64,000 nucleotides of DNA from Phreatobacter sp. (GTDB taxonomy: Bacteria > Pseudomonadota > Alphaproteobacteria > Rhizobiales > Phreatobacteraceae). The notes beneath the pieces were generated by a model. The model was not told the origin of the DNA and did not search any database. It saw only the letters and a list, made by a program, of their open reading frames with translations. The DNA is taken from positions 248,001-312,000 of the forward strand of contig NZ_JAPZTZ010000003.1 of assembly GCF_027532945.1 (NCBI RefSeq). The letters run 5' to 3'. The position numbers and the translations under genes were made by a program. Position 1 is the first letter of the stretch; each line of letters starts with the position of its first letter. This document shows positions 33,012-41,514 of this stretch, piece by piece.

Positions 33012-34028
33012 TCAGCGCGACAGGCGATCCCCGAGTTCGCCCTGATAGGCGCGATACCGCTCCACCTCGGCCTTGAGATAGTCGCCGGTCTCGGCGAGGG
33101 TCGCGGGGCTGTAGGTCTCGATACCGGCCCGCTGCAGCCGTTCACGCACCGCCGGATCGCGCAGGGCCTCGTTGATCGCCCCGTTGAGTTTTGTCACCGC
33201 CTCCGCCGGCATGCCCTTGGGCCCGATCATGATGACCCAGGAGGTCATGGTCGTGCCGGGAAAGCCGAGGGTTTCCAGCTGCGGCACGGCACCGACCGCG
33301 GGCGTATTGCTGGAGGCTGCGAGGGCAAGTGCCCGCACGCTCCCCGCCTCAATGAAGGAAACGGCCGATGCCAGCACCGCCACGCCGAAATCCGCCTCGC
33401 CCTTGTAGAGCGCCTCCATCATCGGCGCGCCGCCGCGATAAGGGACATGGAGCGCGGTCAGATCGCCGGCACGCTTGAGGTAAAGCTCGGCGCCGAACTG
33501 GGTAATGCCGCCATTGCCCGACGAGGCGTAGGAGACGCGGGCGGCATTGCCGCGCAGATGCGTGTTCAGCTCGGACAGGGTGCGGAAGGGTCGGTTCGCC
33601 GGCACGACGAGCACCAGCGGCGACTGGCCGACGAGCGCAATCGGCGCGAAATCGGCAAGCGGGTCATAGCGGGCGGTCTGGGGGAAGACGATCGGGTTGA
33701 TGGCGAAGGCACCGGGATCCGACAGCATGATCGCGTAGCCATCGGGGGTGGCGCGGGCCGTCGCGGCGGCGGCGACGGAGCCACCCGCGCCGGCGCGGTT
33801 CTCGACGACCACGGGCGTCTCCAGCGAGCGGCTCATGCGCTCGGCGAGGATGCGGGCGGCGACGTCGCTGGTGCCGCCGGCCGCGAAGCCGACGGTGATG
33901 GTGATCGGCCGGTTCGGATATTGCGCGGCCGCCGGGGCGATGCCCCATGCTGCAACAAGGGCCAGTGCTGCGAGAGCGCGTCTCAGGGCGATCAACGTCA
34001 TCGGCGGGCCTTTCGCGATGAGGGTCAT
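33012..34028 (-). CDS. Bug-family periplasmic substrate-binding protein
   Basis: A 338-residue exported protein with RPITITVGFAAGG, ENRAGAGGSVAAAA and a C-terminal Bug domain. Two starts are possible: 34028, one base after the stop of pxpA and thus translationally coupled, or 34001, which has AAAGG upstream. The encoded starts repeat (MTLIAKGPP then MTLIALRR), suggesting a small local duplication. Being downstream of pxpA, it may bind 5-oxoproline or a related lactam or carboxylate. This is inference. Confidence 0.88.
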   Translation of the reverse strand: MTLIAKGPPMTLIALRRALAALALVAAWGIAPAAAQYPNRPITITVGFAAGGTSDVAARILAERMSRSLETPVVVENRAGAGGSVAAAATARATPDGYAIMLSDPGAFAINPIVFPQTARYDPLADFAPIALVGQSPLVLVVPANRPFRTLSELNTHLRGNAARVSYASSGNGGITQFGAELYLKRAGDLTALHVPYRGGAPMMEALYKGEADFGVAVLASAVSFIEAGSVRALALAASSNTPAVGAVPQLETLGFPGTTMTSWVIMIGPKGMPAEAVTKLNGAINEALRDPAVRERLQRAGIETYSPATLAETGDYLKAEVERYRAYQGELGDRLSR

Positions 34029-34029
34029 G

Positions 34030-34803
34030 TCAGGTCATCATCTCCGGCAGGGTGACGACAGCGATGCCGGCGGCCTCCAGCCCCTTGCGCACATGGCCGG
34101 CAACCGCGACCGCCGTCGGCTCGTCGCCATGGACGCAGATGGTCTCCACCGCGACCTTCACCGTCGTGCCCTGTCGCGAGACGACCGTGCCGTCGCGGAC
34201 CATGGAGAGGCACTGGGCGAGCGCGGTGTCGCCGTCCTTGTAGACAGAGCCCTTGATCTTGCGCGAGGTCAGGTTGCCGTCCTCCTCGTACTGGCGGTCC
34301 GCGAAGCCTTCCCTCGCAAGCTTCAGGCCAAGCTTCACCGCCGCCGCCTCCATCTGCGAGCCGGCAAGGGCGACATAGACGAGGTCCGGCGCGACGACCT
34401 GGATGGCGCGGCCGATAGCCAGCGCATAGTCCTCCCGCACCGCTGCCATGTTGTTGAGGGCGCCGTGGGGCTTCAGATGGGTCACGGGGAGGCCGGCATA
34501 GCGCGCCATCGCCTGGAGGGCGCCGATCTGGTAGGCGACCATGTGCTCGAGGTCGCGCGGGTCCATGTCAATGTTGCGGCGGCCGAAGCCCCAGAGGTCG
34601 TTGAAGCCGGGATGGACGCCGATGCTCACGCCCTCCTGCTTCGCCAGCATGACGAGGCGCTGCATGGTATTGGCATCGCCCGCATGGAAGCCGCAGGCGA
34701 CATTGGCCGACCGGATAATGGTCATGAGCGCGGCATCGTTGCCGATATCGTAGGCGCCGAAGCCCTCGGCGATATCGGCATTCAGGTTGATCTTGAGCGT
34801 CAT
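34030..34803 (-). CDS. pxpA: LamB/YcsF family protein, 5-oxoprolinase subunit A
   Basis: The ATG at 34803 with GAGGAGGG upstream gives 257 residues, the family length. It begins INLNADIAEGFG and has SANVACGFHAGD, the metal/substrate region, then GVHPGFNDLWGFGRR and THLKPHGALNNM. PxpA works with PxpB and PxpC to hydrolyse 5-oxoproline to glutamate using ATP. PxpB and PxpC genes are not next to it, only a Bug gene. Either they lie elsewhere or this copy has another partner. Confidence 0.88.
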   Translation of the reverse strand: MTLKINLNADIAEGFGAYDIGNDAALMTIIRSANVACGFHAGDANTMQRLVMLAKQEGVSIGVHPGFNDLWGFGRRNIDMDPRDLEHMVAYQIGALQAMARYAGLPVTHLKPHGALNNMAAVREDYALAIGRAIQVVAPDLVYVALAGSQMEAAAVKLGLKLAREGFADRQYEEDGNLTSRKIKGSVYKDGDTALAQCLSMVRDGTVVSRQGTTVKVAVETICVHGDEPTAVAVAGHVRKGLEAAGIAVVTLPEMMT

Positions 34804-34897
34804 GGCAGCCCTCCTCGTCACGCGAGTGTAGAGGGCCGCGGGCGCAAGGCCTGCGCGTTTTTCGCAGAGCGGCATCGCCCGCTGACGCGCCTCTCCG

Positions 34898-36520
34898 TCA
34901 GCTCCTCAGGCCGGGGGCTTCCTGGCCGGTGCGGGCGACATACTCAAGATAGCCGCCGCCATAGACATGCGGCCCCTCGGGGGTGAGTTCCAGCACGCGG
35001 TTCGACAGGGCGGCGAGGAAGTGCCGGTCATGCGAGACGAAGAGCATGGTGCCCTCGTAGTCGCTGAGCGCCTGGATCAGCATTTCCTTGGTGGCCATGT
35101 CGAGGTGGTTGGTCGGCTCGTCGAGGACGAGGAAATTCGGCGGATCGTAGAGCATCCGCGCCATGACGAGGCGCGCCTTCTCGCCGCCGGAGAGCACGCG
35201 GCAGCGCTTCTCGACATCGTCTCCGGAGAAGCCGAAGCAGCCGGCAAGAGCGCGCAGCGAGCCCTGGCCCGCCTGGGGGAAGGCGTCCTCCAGCCATTCG
35301 AAGACGGTGGCCTCGCCATCGAGGAGGTCCATGGCATGCTGGGCGAAATAGCCGAGCTTGACGCTGGCGCCGACCTGCACCGTGCCGCGATCGGGATCGG
35401 TCGAACCGGTCACGAGCTTCAGCAGCGTCGACTTGCCGGCGCCGTTGACGCCCATCACGCACCAGCGTTCCTTGCGGCGGATGCTGAAATCCAGCCCCTC
35501 GTAGATGGTGCGGCTGCCGTAGCGCTTGTCCACCTGCTTGATGTTGACGACGTCCTCGCCGGAGCGGGGCGCCGGCAGGAACTCGAACATCACGGTCTGG
35601 CGGCGGCGCGGCGGCTCGACCCGATCGATCTTGTCGAGCTTCTTCACCCGGCTCTGCACCTGCGCGGCATGGGAGGCGCGGGCCTTGAAGCGCTCGATGA
35701 AGGCGATCTCCTTGGCGAGCATGGCCTGCTGGCGCTCGAACTGCGCCTGCTGCTGCTTTTCGGCCAGCGCCCGCTGCTGCTCGTAGAAGGCGTAATCGCC
35801 GGAATAGGAGGTGAGCGCGCCGCCGTCGATCTCGATGATCTTGCCGACGATGCGGTTCATGAACTCGCGATCGTGCGAGGTCATGATGAGCGCGCCCTCG
35901 AAGCCCTTGAGGAAGGATTCGAGCCAGATGAGGCTCTCGATGTCGAGGTGGTTGGAGGGCTCGTCGAGCAGCATGGCGTCGGGCCGCATCAAGAGGATAC
36001 GGGCGAGCGCGACGCGCATCTTCCAGCCGCCGGAGAGCTTGCCGACATCGCCCTCCATCATCTCCTCGGAGAAACCGAGGCCAGCGAGGACCTCGCGCGC
36101 GCGACCGTCGAGCGCGTAGCCGTCGAGCTCCTCGAAGCGCCCCTGGACCTCGCCATAGCGGCTGATGATCTCGTCCATGCGGTCGGCCTGGTCGGGATCG
36201 GCCATCGCGGCCTCGAGCGCCTTGAGCTCGGCCGCAACCTCGCTCACGGGGCCTGCGCCCTCCATGACCTCGGCAACGGCACTGCGGCCGCCCATCTCGC
36301 CGACATCCTGGCTGAAATAGCCGATGGTGACGCCGCGATCGACGGAGACCTGGCCCTCGTCGGGCTGCTCCTGGCCGGTGATCATGCGGAACAGAGTCGT
36401 CTTGCCCGCGCCGTTGGGGCCGACGAGACCGATCTTCTCGCCGCGCTGCAACGCGGCCGAGGCCTCGATGAAGATGATCTGCTTGCCGTTCTGCTTGCCG
36501 ATGTTCTCGAGGCGGATCAT
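34898..36520 (-). CDS. ABC-F family ATPase
   Basis: A 540-residue soluble protein with two ATPase domains and no membrane segment. Domain one has GPNGAGKTT and LSGGWKMRVALARILL, and domain two has GVNGAGKST and LSGGEKARLVMARML. Between them lies the charged linker with EKQQQAQFERQQAMLAKE that reaches into the ribosome in ABC-F proteins. The sequence looks most like the YbiT/YheS group. These proteins act on stalled or antibiotic-bound ribosomes. It appears to be monocistronic. Confidence 0.93.
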   Translation of the reverse strand: MIRLENIGKQNGKQIIFIEASAALQRGEKIGLVGPNGAGKTTLFRMITGQEQPDEGQVSVDRGVTIGYFSQDVGEMGGRSAVAEVMEGAGPVSEVAAELKALEAAMADPDQADRMDEIISRYGEVQGRFEELDGYALDGRAREVLAGLGFSEEMMEGDVGKLSGGWKMRVALARILLMRPDAMLLDEPSNHLDIESLIWLESFLKGFEGALIMTSHDREFMNRIVGKIIEIDGGALTSYSGDYAFYEQQRALAEKQQQAQFERQQAMLAKEIAFIERFKARASHAAQVQSRVKKLDKIDRVEPPRRRQTVMFEFLPAPRSGEDVVNIKQVDKRYGSRTIYEGLDFSIRRKERWCVMGVNGAGKSTLLKLVTGSTDPDRGTVQVGASVKLGYFAQHAMDLLDGEATVFEWLEDAFPQAGQGSLRALAGCFGFSGDDVEKRCRVLSGGEKARLVMARMLYDPPNFLVLDEPTNHLDMATKEMLIQALSDYEGTMLFVSHDRHFLAALSNRVLELTPEGPHVYGGGYLEYVARTGQEAPGLRS

Positions 36521-36608
36521 GCGCGGGAGGCTGCCGGGTCAGTTGCTGGTGCCCGGGGCCATACGCCATGCGGCGGCGCAGCGAAAGCCCGCAGCCGCGC
36601 GCGGCGCG

Positions 36609-36983
36609 CTACAGCGCCTCGTTGGTGGCGCGCAGGCGATGCACCAGCACGTCCATCACGAACCAGCAGAAGCCAGGGATCTCCTCGACCATGAAGCGGA
36701 ACTTCTTCTGGTCGATCAGCGCGATCTCGGCGGTCTCCACCACCTTGGCGGTCGCGGAGCGCGGATTCTTGTCCACCATCGACACGGTGCCGAGGGCGCG
36801 TCCCGCCTCCACCGTCTCGATGAACTTGCCATGGCTGGTCATCTCCACCCGGCCACCGAGGACGAAGTAGAGGTAGACGGGCTCGTCGCCCTCGCGGAAC
36901 AGGATGTCGCCCTCGCCGTAGCGCATGACCGTGCCGAGGCCGCGCGCGATCTCGCGGAAGTCGCTGGAGCCGTTGGATGTCAT
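36609..36983 (-). CDS. Stand-alone cyclic-nucleotide-binding domain protein
   Basis: The ATG at 36983 with GGGAGG upstream gives 124 residues. The entire protein is one cNMP-binding-like beta roll: GEGDILFREGDEPVYLYFVLGG followed by GRALGTVSMVDKNPRSATAKVVE, the phosphate-binding cassette region. ALIDQKKFRFMVEEIPGF is the hinge helix. There is no DNA-binding domain, so it is not a Crp regulator. It may sense a nucleotide or act as a binding partner. It lies between the ABC-F and XRE-cupin genes with no clear operon mate. Confidence 0.85.
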   Translation of the reverse strand: MTSNGSSDFREIARGLGTVMRYGEGDILFREGDEPVYLYFVLGGRVEMTSHGKFIETVEAGRALGTVSMVDKNPRSATAKVVETAEIALIDQKKFRFMVEEIPGFCWFVMDVLVHRLRATNEAL

Positions 36984-37056
36984 GGAGCGGCCTCCCTGCC
37001 GTGTCGCAATACCGTCACATGACGATAGGCGAACGGTCAATTGGCGGGACCGTGGA

Positions 37057-37701
37057 TCAGCGCGGACCGAGCGTCGTCACCCAGATGACGCGGGCCACCT
37101 GCTGGGTCGGATTGTCGAACATATGCGGGACGGTCGAGGGGAAGCGGAAGCTGTCGCCGGGTTCCAGCACATGGGCCTCGTGGTCAAGCCAGAGCCTGAG
37201 GCGGCCGGCAAGGACATAGCCGGCCTTCTCGCCGGTATGGCGAACGAAATCGGTGCCCGAGGAGCCGCCCGGGTTGAGGGTCAGCTCATAGAACTCGATC
37301 TCGCCTTTCTCAGCCGGCGTCAGCGCCTCCTTGACCACGCCGCTGGCGGTGAGGCGGAGCAGGCGGCGGTCGTTCTTGCGGACGATGTAGCGAGCAGGCG
37401 AAGCCGGCGCGTGCTCCTCGAAGAAGTAGGAGATCGGCACGTCGAGCGCGATGGACAGGAGCCGGAGCGTGCGCACCGACGGCGTCGCCAGCGCCCGCTC
37501 CACCTGGCTGATCATGCCGGAGGACAGGCCCGTGCGCTTCGCCACCTCCTGGATGGAGAGACCGGCACGCTGGCGCATGACGCGGATGGTCTCGCCGAGG
37601 CGCTGGTCGCCGTCATCGGCAAGCGCCGTGGCGGCCGGCTCGGCGAGAGCCTCGGCCTGCGGCACGACCCCTGCCCGCCCTGCGCTGCTGCGACCGCTCA
37701 T
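37057..37701 (-). CDS. XRE-family regulator with C-terminal cupin domain
   Basis: The ATG at 37701, preceded by GGAGAAGG, gives 214 residues. The helix-turn-helix covers about 50-105 (RQRAGLSIQEVAKRTGLSSG, then ISQVERALATPSVRTL), and a small cupin domain follows from about 130 (FVRHTGEKAGYVLAG to LEPGDSFRFPSTVPH). Regulators of this type (PuuR/SutR-like) control uptake and use of amines, amino acids or sulfur compounds, with the cupin sensing the ligand. It is divergent from the dipeptide-type importer operon, with repeated TTGAA sites between. Confidence 0.93.
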   Translation of the reverse strand: MSGRSSAGRAGVVPQAEALAEPAATALADDGDQRLGETIRVMRQRAGLSIQEVAKRTGLSSGMISQVERALATPSVRTLRLLSIALDVPISYFFEEHAPASPARYIVRKNDRRLLRLTASGVVKEALTPAEKGEIEFYELTLNPGGSSGTDFVRHTGEKAGYVLAGRLRLWLDHEAHVLEPGDSFRFPSTVPHMFDNPTQQVARVIWVTTLGPR

Positions 37702-37828
37702 GCGACGTCCTTCTCCATTTCGCGAGGCGACGAGAACACCATCCTGCCACGCGCAAATGCAGGGGTGATCTTCTGCCAGGGCAGGCGTGGGGCGCGGCCG
37801 GCGCCATTGACAGCCCTGTTTAGCAGTG

Positions 37829-37863
37829 TTGAAGTTTGCTGACGATAATTCAAGCGCATTGAA
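37829..37863. promoter_or_regulatory. TTGAA/TTCAA repeat array and promoter before the peptide importer
   Basis: TTGAA (37829-37833), TTCAA (37849-37853) and TTGAA (37859-37863) give two overlapping inverted repeats, with spacers of 15 and 5 bases. GATAAT at 37844-37849, with TTAGCA 18 bases upstream, could be the promoter of the operon at 37945, so the sites cover its -10. Likely target of the XRE-cupin regulator. Confidence 0.45.
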
Positions 37864-37944
37864 CGCCGCGGACGGTGATCCGCCGGGCGCCGGAGCCCTT
37901 CCGGCGGACGGGAGAGCCATGCCGCGTGTCAGTCACGGGGGTCG

Positions 37945-39636
37945 ATGATGAGCGACGAGACGAACAGCGTCAAAGCAGTGCCGACCCTCGCCACCGGACC
38001 GAGCCGCCGCGTCCTGATGGTGCTCGGCGCCGGCGCCGCCGCCGGCCTCGCCGCCCCCTCCGCCCTCCTCGCCCAGGGCGCACGGCCCGCAGGACCTCCC
38101 GACCGGCCGCGCGGCCAGATCGTCGCCGCCCTGTCGCAGGAACCGACCTCCTTCAACCCGCTCATGCCGGGCATCGAGGTCGACCAGGCGGTGTGGTGGC
38201 AGGTCTTCTCGACGCTCTGGGTCATCGATCCCGAGGGCAATTTCGTCCCCGACCTCGCCCGCGAGGTGCCGACGGTGGCCAATGGCGGTCTGTCGGCCGA
38301 TGGCCTCACCTGGAAGATCAAGCTGCGCAGCGACGTGAAGTGGCATGACGGCACGCCCTTCACCGCCGAGGACGTGAAATACTCGCTGGAGCTGATCAAC
38401 AACCCGAACTTCCGGGTGCGCAACCGCGTCGGCCACAGCCTCGTCAAGGATATCAAGGTGGTGGCGCCGGACGAGATCCACTGGCGGATGGAGAGCCCCT
38501 ATTCGCCCTACCTGTCGATCCTGGCGCTGACCTATCTCGTGCCGAAGCACATCCTGGAGAAGGCGCAGGACGTCAACGCCTCGGTGATGAACACCGCGCC
38601 CATCGGCACTGGCCCCTTCCGCTGGGTGTCGCGCCAGCCCGGGGACAATATCCAGCTTGCCGCCAACACCGCCTATCACGGCAAGGGTCCCTATGTTGAG
38701 CGGCTGATCTTCAAATACATCCCCGACCTGACGGTGCTCTACACCCAGTTCCGCACCGGCCAGGTCGACTACACGGGCATCCAGGGCATCCTGCCGAACT
38801 TCGTGCGCGAGGCGAAGACGCTGCGCGACCGCACCGTCGTCGTTTCCTCCACCTCCTCGGTCGAGCATATCGCGCCGAACCTCGACTTCGGCCCGCTCAC
38901 CGACAAGGCGGTGCGCGAGGCGCTGTACATGGCGGTCAACAAGAAGGCGATCATCGACGCGCTGAACTACGGCCTGCCGACACCGACCGAGACCTTCGTG
39001 CCGCAGGACGGCTGGGCCTTCCAGAAGGGCCTGCCCGCCCACAGCTTCGACCCGGCCAAGGCCAATGCGCTGCTGGATGCGGCCGGCTGGGCGCGCGGCT
39101 CCGACGGGGTGCGCGCCAAGGGCGGCGTCAGGCTCGAATTCACCAATTCGACCACATCGGGCAATGCCGTGCGCGAGCAGACGCAGCAGCTGCTGATGCA
39201 GGACTGGAAAGCCATCGGCGCATCCATGCGCATCCAGAACATGCCGCCCGCCGTCATGTGGGGCGAGTTCTGGCAGCAGTCGAAGTTCAACTCAGCCCTC
39301 GTCTCGGTGAACTTCATGCTCGGCGCCGATCCAGACGTGACGCCGCGCTTCGGCTCCGGTGCCATCCCGGCCAAGGGCGGCCGCGGCTTCAACACCTACC
39401 AGTACCAGAGCGCCGAGGCCGACCGGCTGCTGACCCTCGGCGCCACGCAGTTCGACCTTGCTGAGCGCAAGCAGACCTATGGCGCGCTGCAGACGCTGAT
39501 CCGCAACGACCTCGCCATCCTGCCGCTCTACCAGGGCGTCATCGCCGAGGGCCTGAAGGCGAACTTGCGCGGCTTCCGCCCCAACGGCAACGCCTCCACC
39601 AACACCTGGAACATCCGCGAATGGTACTGGGCGTGA
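37945..39636 (+). CDS. Dipeptide/oligopeptide-type ABC importer substrate-binding protein
   Basis: A 563-residue exported protein of binding-protein family 5. The signal carries twin arginines (SRRVLMVLGAG) and ALLAQG. The mature part has SQEPTSFNPLMPGIE, LRSDVKWHDGTPFTAEDVKYSLE and APIGTGPFRWV, all standard for this family. It is the first gene of a five-gene operon with two permeases, an oxidase and a dehydrogenase. No ATPase gene is in the operon, so a shared ATPase must be encoded elsewhere. The ligand might be a peptide, opine or modified amino acid given the downstream enzymes. Confidence 0.92.
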   Translation: MMSDETNSVKAVPTLATGPSRRVLMVLGAGAAAGLAAPSALLAQGARPAGPPDRPRGQIVAALSQEPTSFNPLMPGIEVDQAVWWQVFSTLWVIDPEGNFVPDLAREVPTVANGGLSADGLTWKIKLRSDVKWHDGTPFTAEDVKYSLELINNPNFRVRNRVGHSLVKDIKVVAPDEIHWRMESPYSPYLSILALTYLVPKHILEKAQDVNASVMNTAPIGTGPFRWVSRQPGDNIQLAANTAYHGKGPYVERLIFKYIPDLTVLYTQFRTGQVDYTGIQGILPNFVREAKTLRDRTVVVSSTSSVEHIAPNLDFGPLTDKAVREALYMAVNKKAIIDALNYGLPTPTETFVPQDGWAFQKGLPAHSFDPAKANALLDAAGWARGSDGVRAKGGVRLEFTNSTTSGNAVREQTQQLLMQDWKAIGASMRIQNMPPAVMWGEFWQQSKFNSALVSVNFMLGADPDVTPRFGSGAIPAKGGRGFNTYQYQSAEADRLLTLGATQFDLAERKQTYGALQTLIRNDLAILPLYQGVIAEGLKANLRGFRPNGNASTNTWNIREWYWA

Positions 39637-39663
39637 CGGCCGACGCAGGCGGGCCGGTCTGAC

Positions 39664-40617
39664 ATGGCGCGTTTCCTCGTCAACCGGCTGGGACAGGCGG
39701 TGTTGCTGCTCGCCATCGTCTCCATGCTCGGCTTCGCCATCCTGCATCTGGCGCCCGGTGGGCCGCTGTCGCAGTTCGCCCTGTCGTCGCAGATGACGCA
39801 GGAGGATCTCGACCGCATCACCCGCCAGCTCGGCCTCGACCGGCCCCTGCCCATCCAGTACGCCGACTGGCTGTGGCGCATGCTGCGCGGCGACTGGGGC
39901 AATTCCTATCGCGACGGCGAGCCGGTGCTGAAGATCATCGGCGCCCATCTCGGCGCGACCCTTGAGCTGATGGCGACGGCCACCGTCATCGCCATCCTGC
40001 TGGGCTGCTGGGTCGGCATTCTCGGCGCCATCCGGCGCTACTCGATCTTCGACCAGCTCGCGACCGTCGGCGCCATGGTGGCGCTGTCGATCCCGACCTT
40101 CTGGTTCGGGCTCATCGCCATCTACCTGTTCTCGGTGACGCTGGGCTGGCTGCCCTCGGGCAATCGCCACACGGTCGGCGAGGAGGGCTCGCTCCTCGAC
40201 ATGATCCATCACCTCATCGCGCCCGCCCTGGTGCTGGCGCTGGTGGAAACGGCCATGTGGGGGCGCTTCATGCGCTCCTCCATGCTCGACGTCATCAACC
40301 AGGACTATATCCGCACGGCCCGCGCCAAGGGCCTGCCGGAATGGCGGATCCTGTCGCAGCACGCGCTGCGCAACGCGCTCCTGCCGATGATCACCGTGGC
40401 AGGCCTGCAATTCCCGACATTGCTCGGCGGTGCGCTGGTCACTGAGACGGTCTTCACCTGGCCGGGCATGGGCCGGCTCTTCCTCGATTCCATCGGCTAC
40501 CGCGACTATCCCGTCGTGATGGGCATCCTGATGTTCTCCGCCACCATGGTGCTCATCGGCTCGCTCATCGCCGACATCCTCTATGCGGTCGTCGACCCGC
40601 GCATTCGGGTGGGCTGA
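39664..40617 (+). CDS. Dipeptide-type ABC importer permease, DppB-like
   Basis: A 317-residue inner-membrane protein with six hydrophobic segments. It starts ARFLVNRLGQAVLLLAIVSM and contains the QLGLDRPLPIQYADWL loop, then the coupling loop DYIRTARAKGLPEWRIL and the late GGALVTETVFTWPGMGRL. These are typical of DppB/OppB. It pairs with the DppC-like protein whose gene starts three bases after its stop. Confidence 0.93.
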   Translation: MARFLVNRLGQAVLLLAIVSMLGFAILHLAPGGPLSQFALSSQMTQEDLDRITRQLGLDRPLPIQYADWLWRMLRGDWGNSYRDGEPVLKIIGAHLGATLELMATATVIAILLGCWVGILGAIRRYSIFDQLATVGAMVALSIPTFWFGLIAIYLFSVTLGWLPSGNRHTVGEEGSLLDMIHHLIAPALVLALVETAMWGRFMRSSMLDVINQDYIRTARAKGLPEWRILSQHALRNALLPMITVAGLQFPTLLGGALVTETVFTWPGMGRLFLDSIGYRDYPVVMGILMFSATMVLIGSLIADILYAVVDPRIRVG

Positions 40618-40620
40618 ACC

Positions 40621-41496
40621 ATGACCGTCGCCGCGCTGCCCATCGAGCACGTCACGCCGGCCCAGGCCGCCTGGCGCCGCTTCCGCCGCCATCGCCTCGC
40701 CATGGCCGGGGCGGTGGTGATCCTCGTGCTGATCCTCGGCTCGACGATCGGGCCGTTTCTCCTGCCCTTCGACGACAAGTTCATCGACATCATGCACCGC
40801 TTCGCCCCGCCGCTGACGGGCGCCCATGTGCTCGGCACCGACGAGCTCGGCCGCGACGTGCTGGCGCGGCTGATGATGGGCGGGCGGGTGTCGCTCGCCA
40901 TCGGCATCGTCGCCATGCTCATCGCCATGGGGGTGGGCATCGTCATCGGCACCTTCGCCGGCTTCTATGGCGGCGTGCTCGGTGCGGCGCTGATGCGCTT
41001 CGTCGACGCGGTGCTGTGCTTCCCGGCGATCTTCCTGCTGCTGGCGCTGGCGGCCCTCATCGAGCCCGGCATCCTCGCCACGACGATCCTTATCTCGGCC
41101 ACTGCCTGGATGAGCGTCGCCCGCATCGTCGAGGCGCAGATGCGCGCCCTGCGGGAGCGCGACTTCGCCGCGGCCGCCGTCGCCTTCGGTGCCTCGGACC
41201 TCCGGATCATGTTCAAGGAACTGCTGCCCAACGCCATGGCGGCCATCGTCGTGGCCGCGACGCTCAACGTCGCCAAGGCGATCCTGCTCGAATCCTATGT
41301 GAGCTATCTCGGCTATGGCATCCAGCCGCCGGCGGCGAGCTGGGGAAACATGCTCAACAACGCGCAGATCTACATGACGAGCGCGCCCTGGCTCGCCATC
41401 GTGCCGGGCATCGCCATCACGCTGGCCGTGACCAGCTTCAACTTCCTCGGCGACGGGTTGCGCGACGCGCTCGACCCGCGCCTCGACATCCACTGA
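40621..41496 (+). CDS. Dipeptide-type ABC importer permease, DppC-like
   Basis: A 291-residue inner-membrane protein beginning with a cytoplasmic RRFRRHRLAMAG segment and one membrane helix, then HVLGTDELGRDVLARLMMGG, the DppC signature. The coupling loop is FAAAAVAFGASDLRIMFKEL. The C-terminus NFLGDGLRDALDPRLDIH is the classic end of this family. It forms the channel together with the DppB-like protein. Confidence 0.94.
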   Translation: MTVAALPIEHVTPAQAAWRRFRRHRLAMAGAVVILVLILGSTIGPFLLPFDDKFIDIMHRFAPPLTGAHVLGTDELGRDVLARLMMGGRVSLAIGIVAMLIAMGVGIVIGTFAGFYGGVLGAALMRFVDAVLCFPAIFLLLALAALIEPGILATTILISATAWMSVARIVEAQMRALRERDFAAAAVAFGASDLRIMFKELLPNAMAAIVVAATLNVAKAILLESYVSYLGYGIQPPAASWGNMLNNAQIYMTSAPWLAIVPGIAITLAVTSFNFLGDGLRDALDPRLDIH

Positions 41497-41514
41497 ACGT
41501 ATCCGGAGCCGCCC

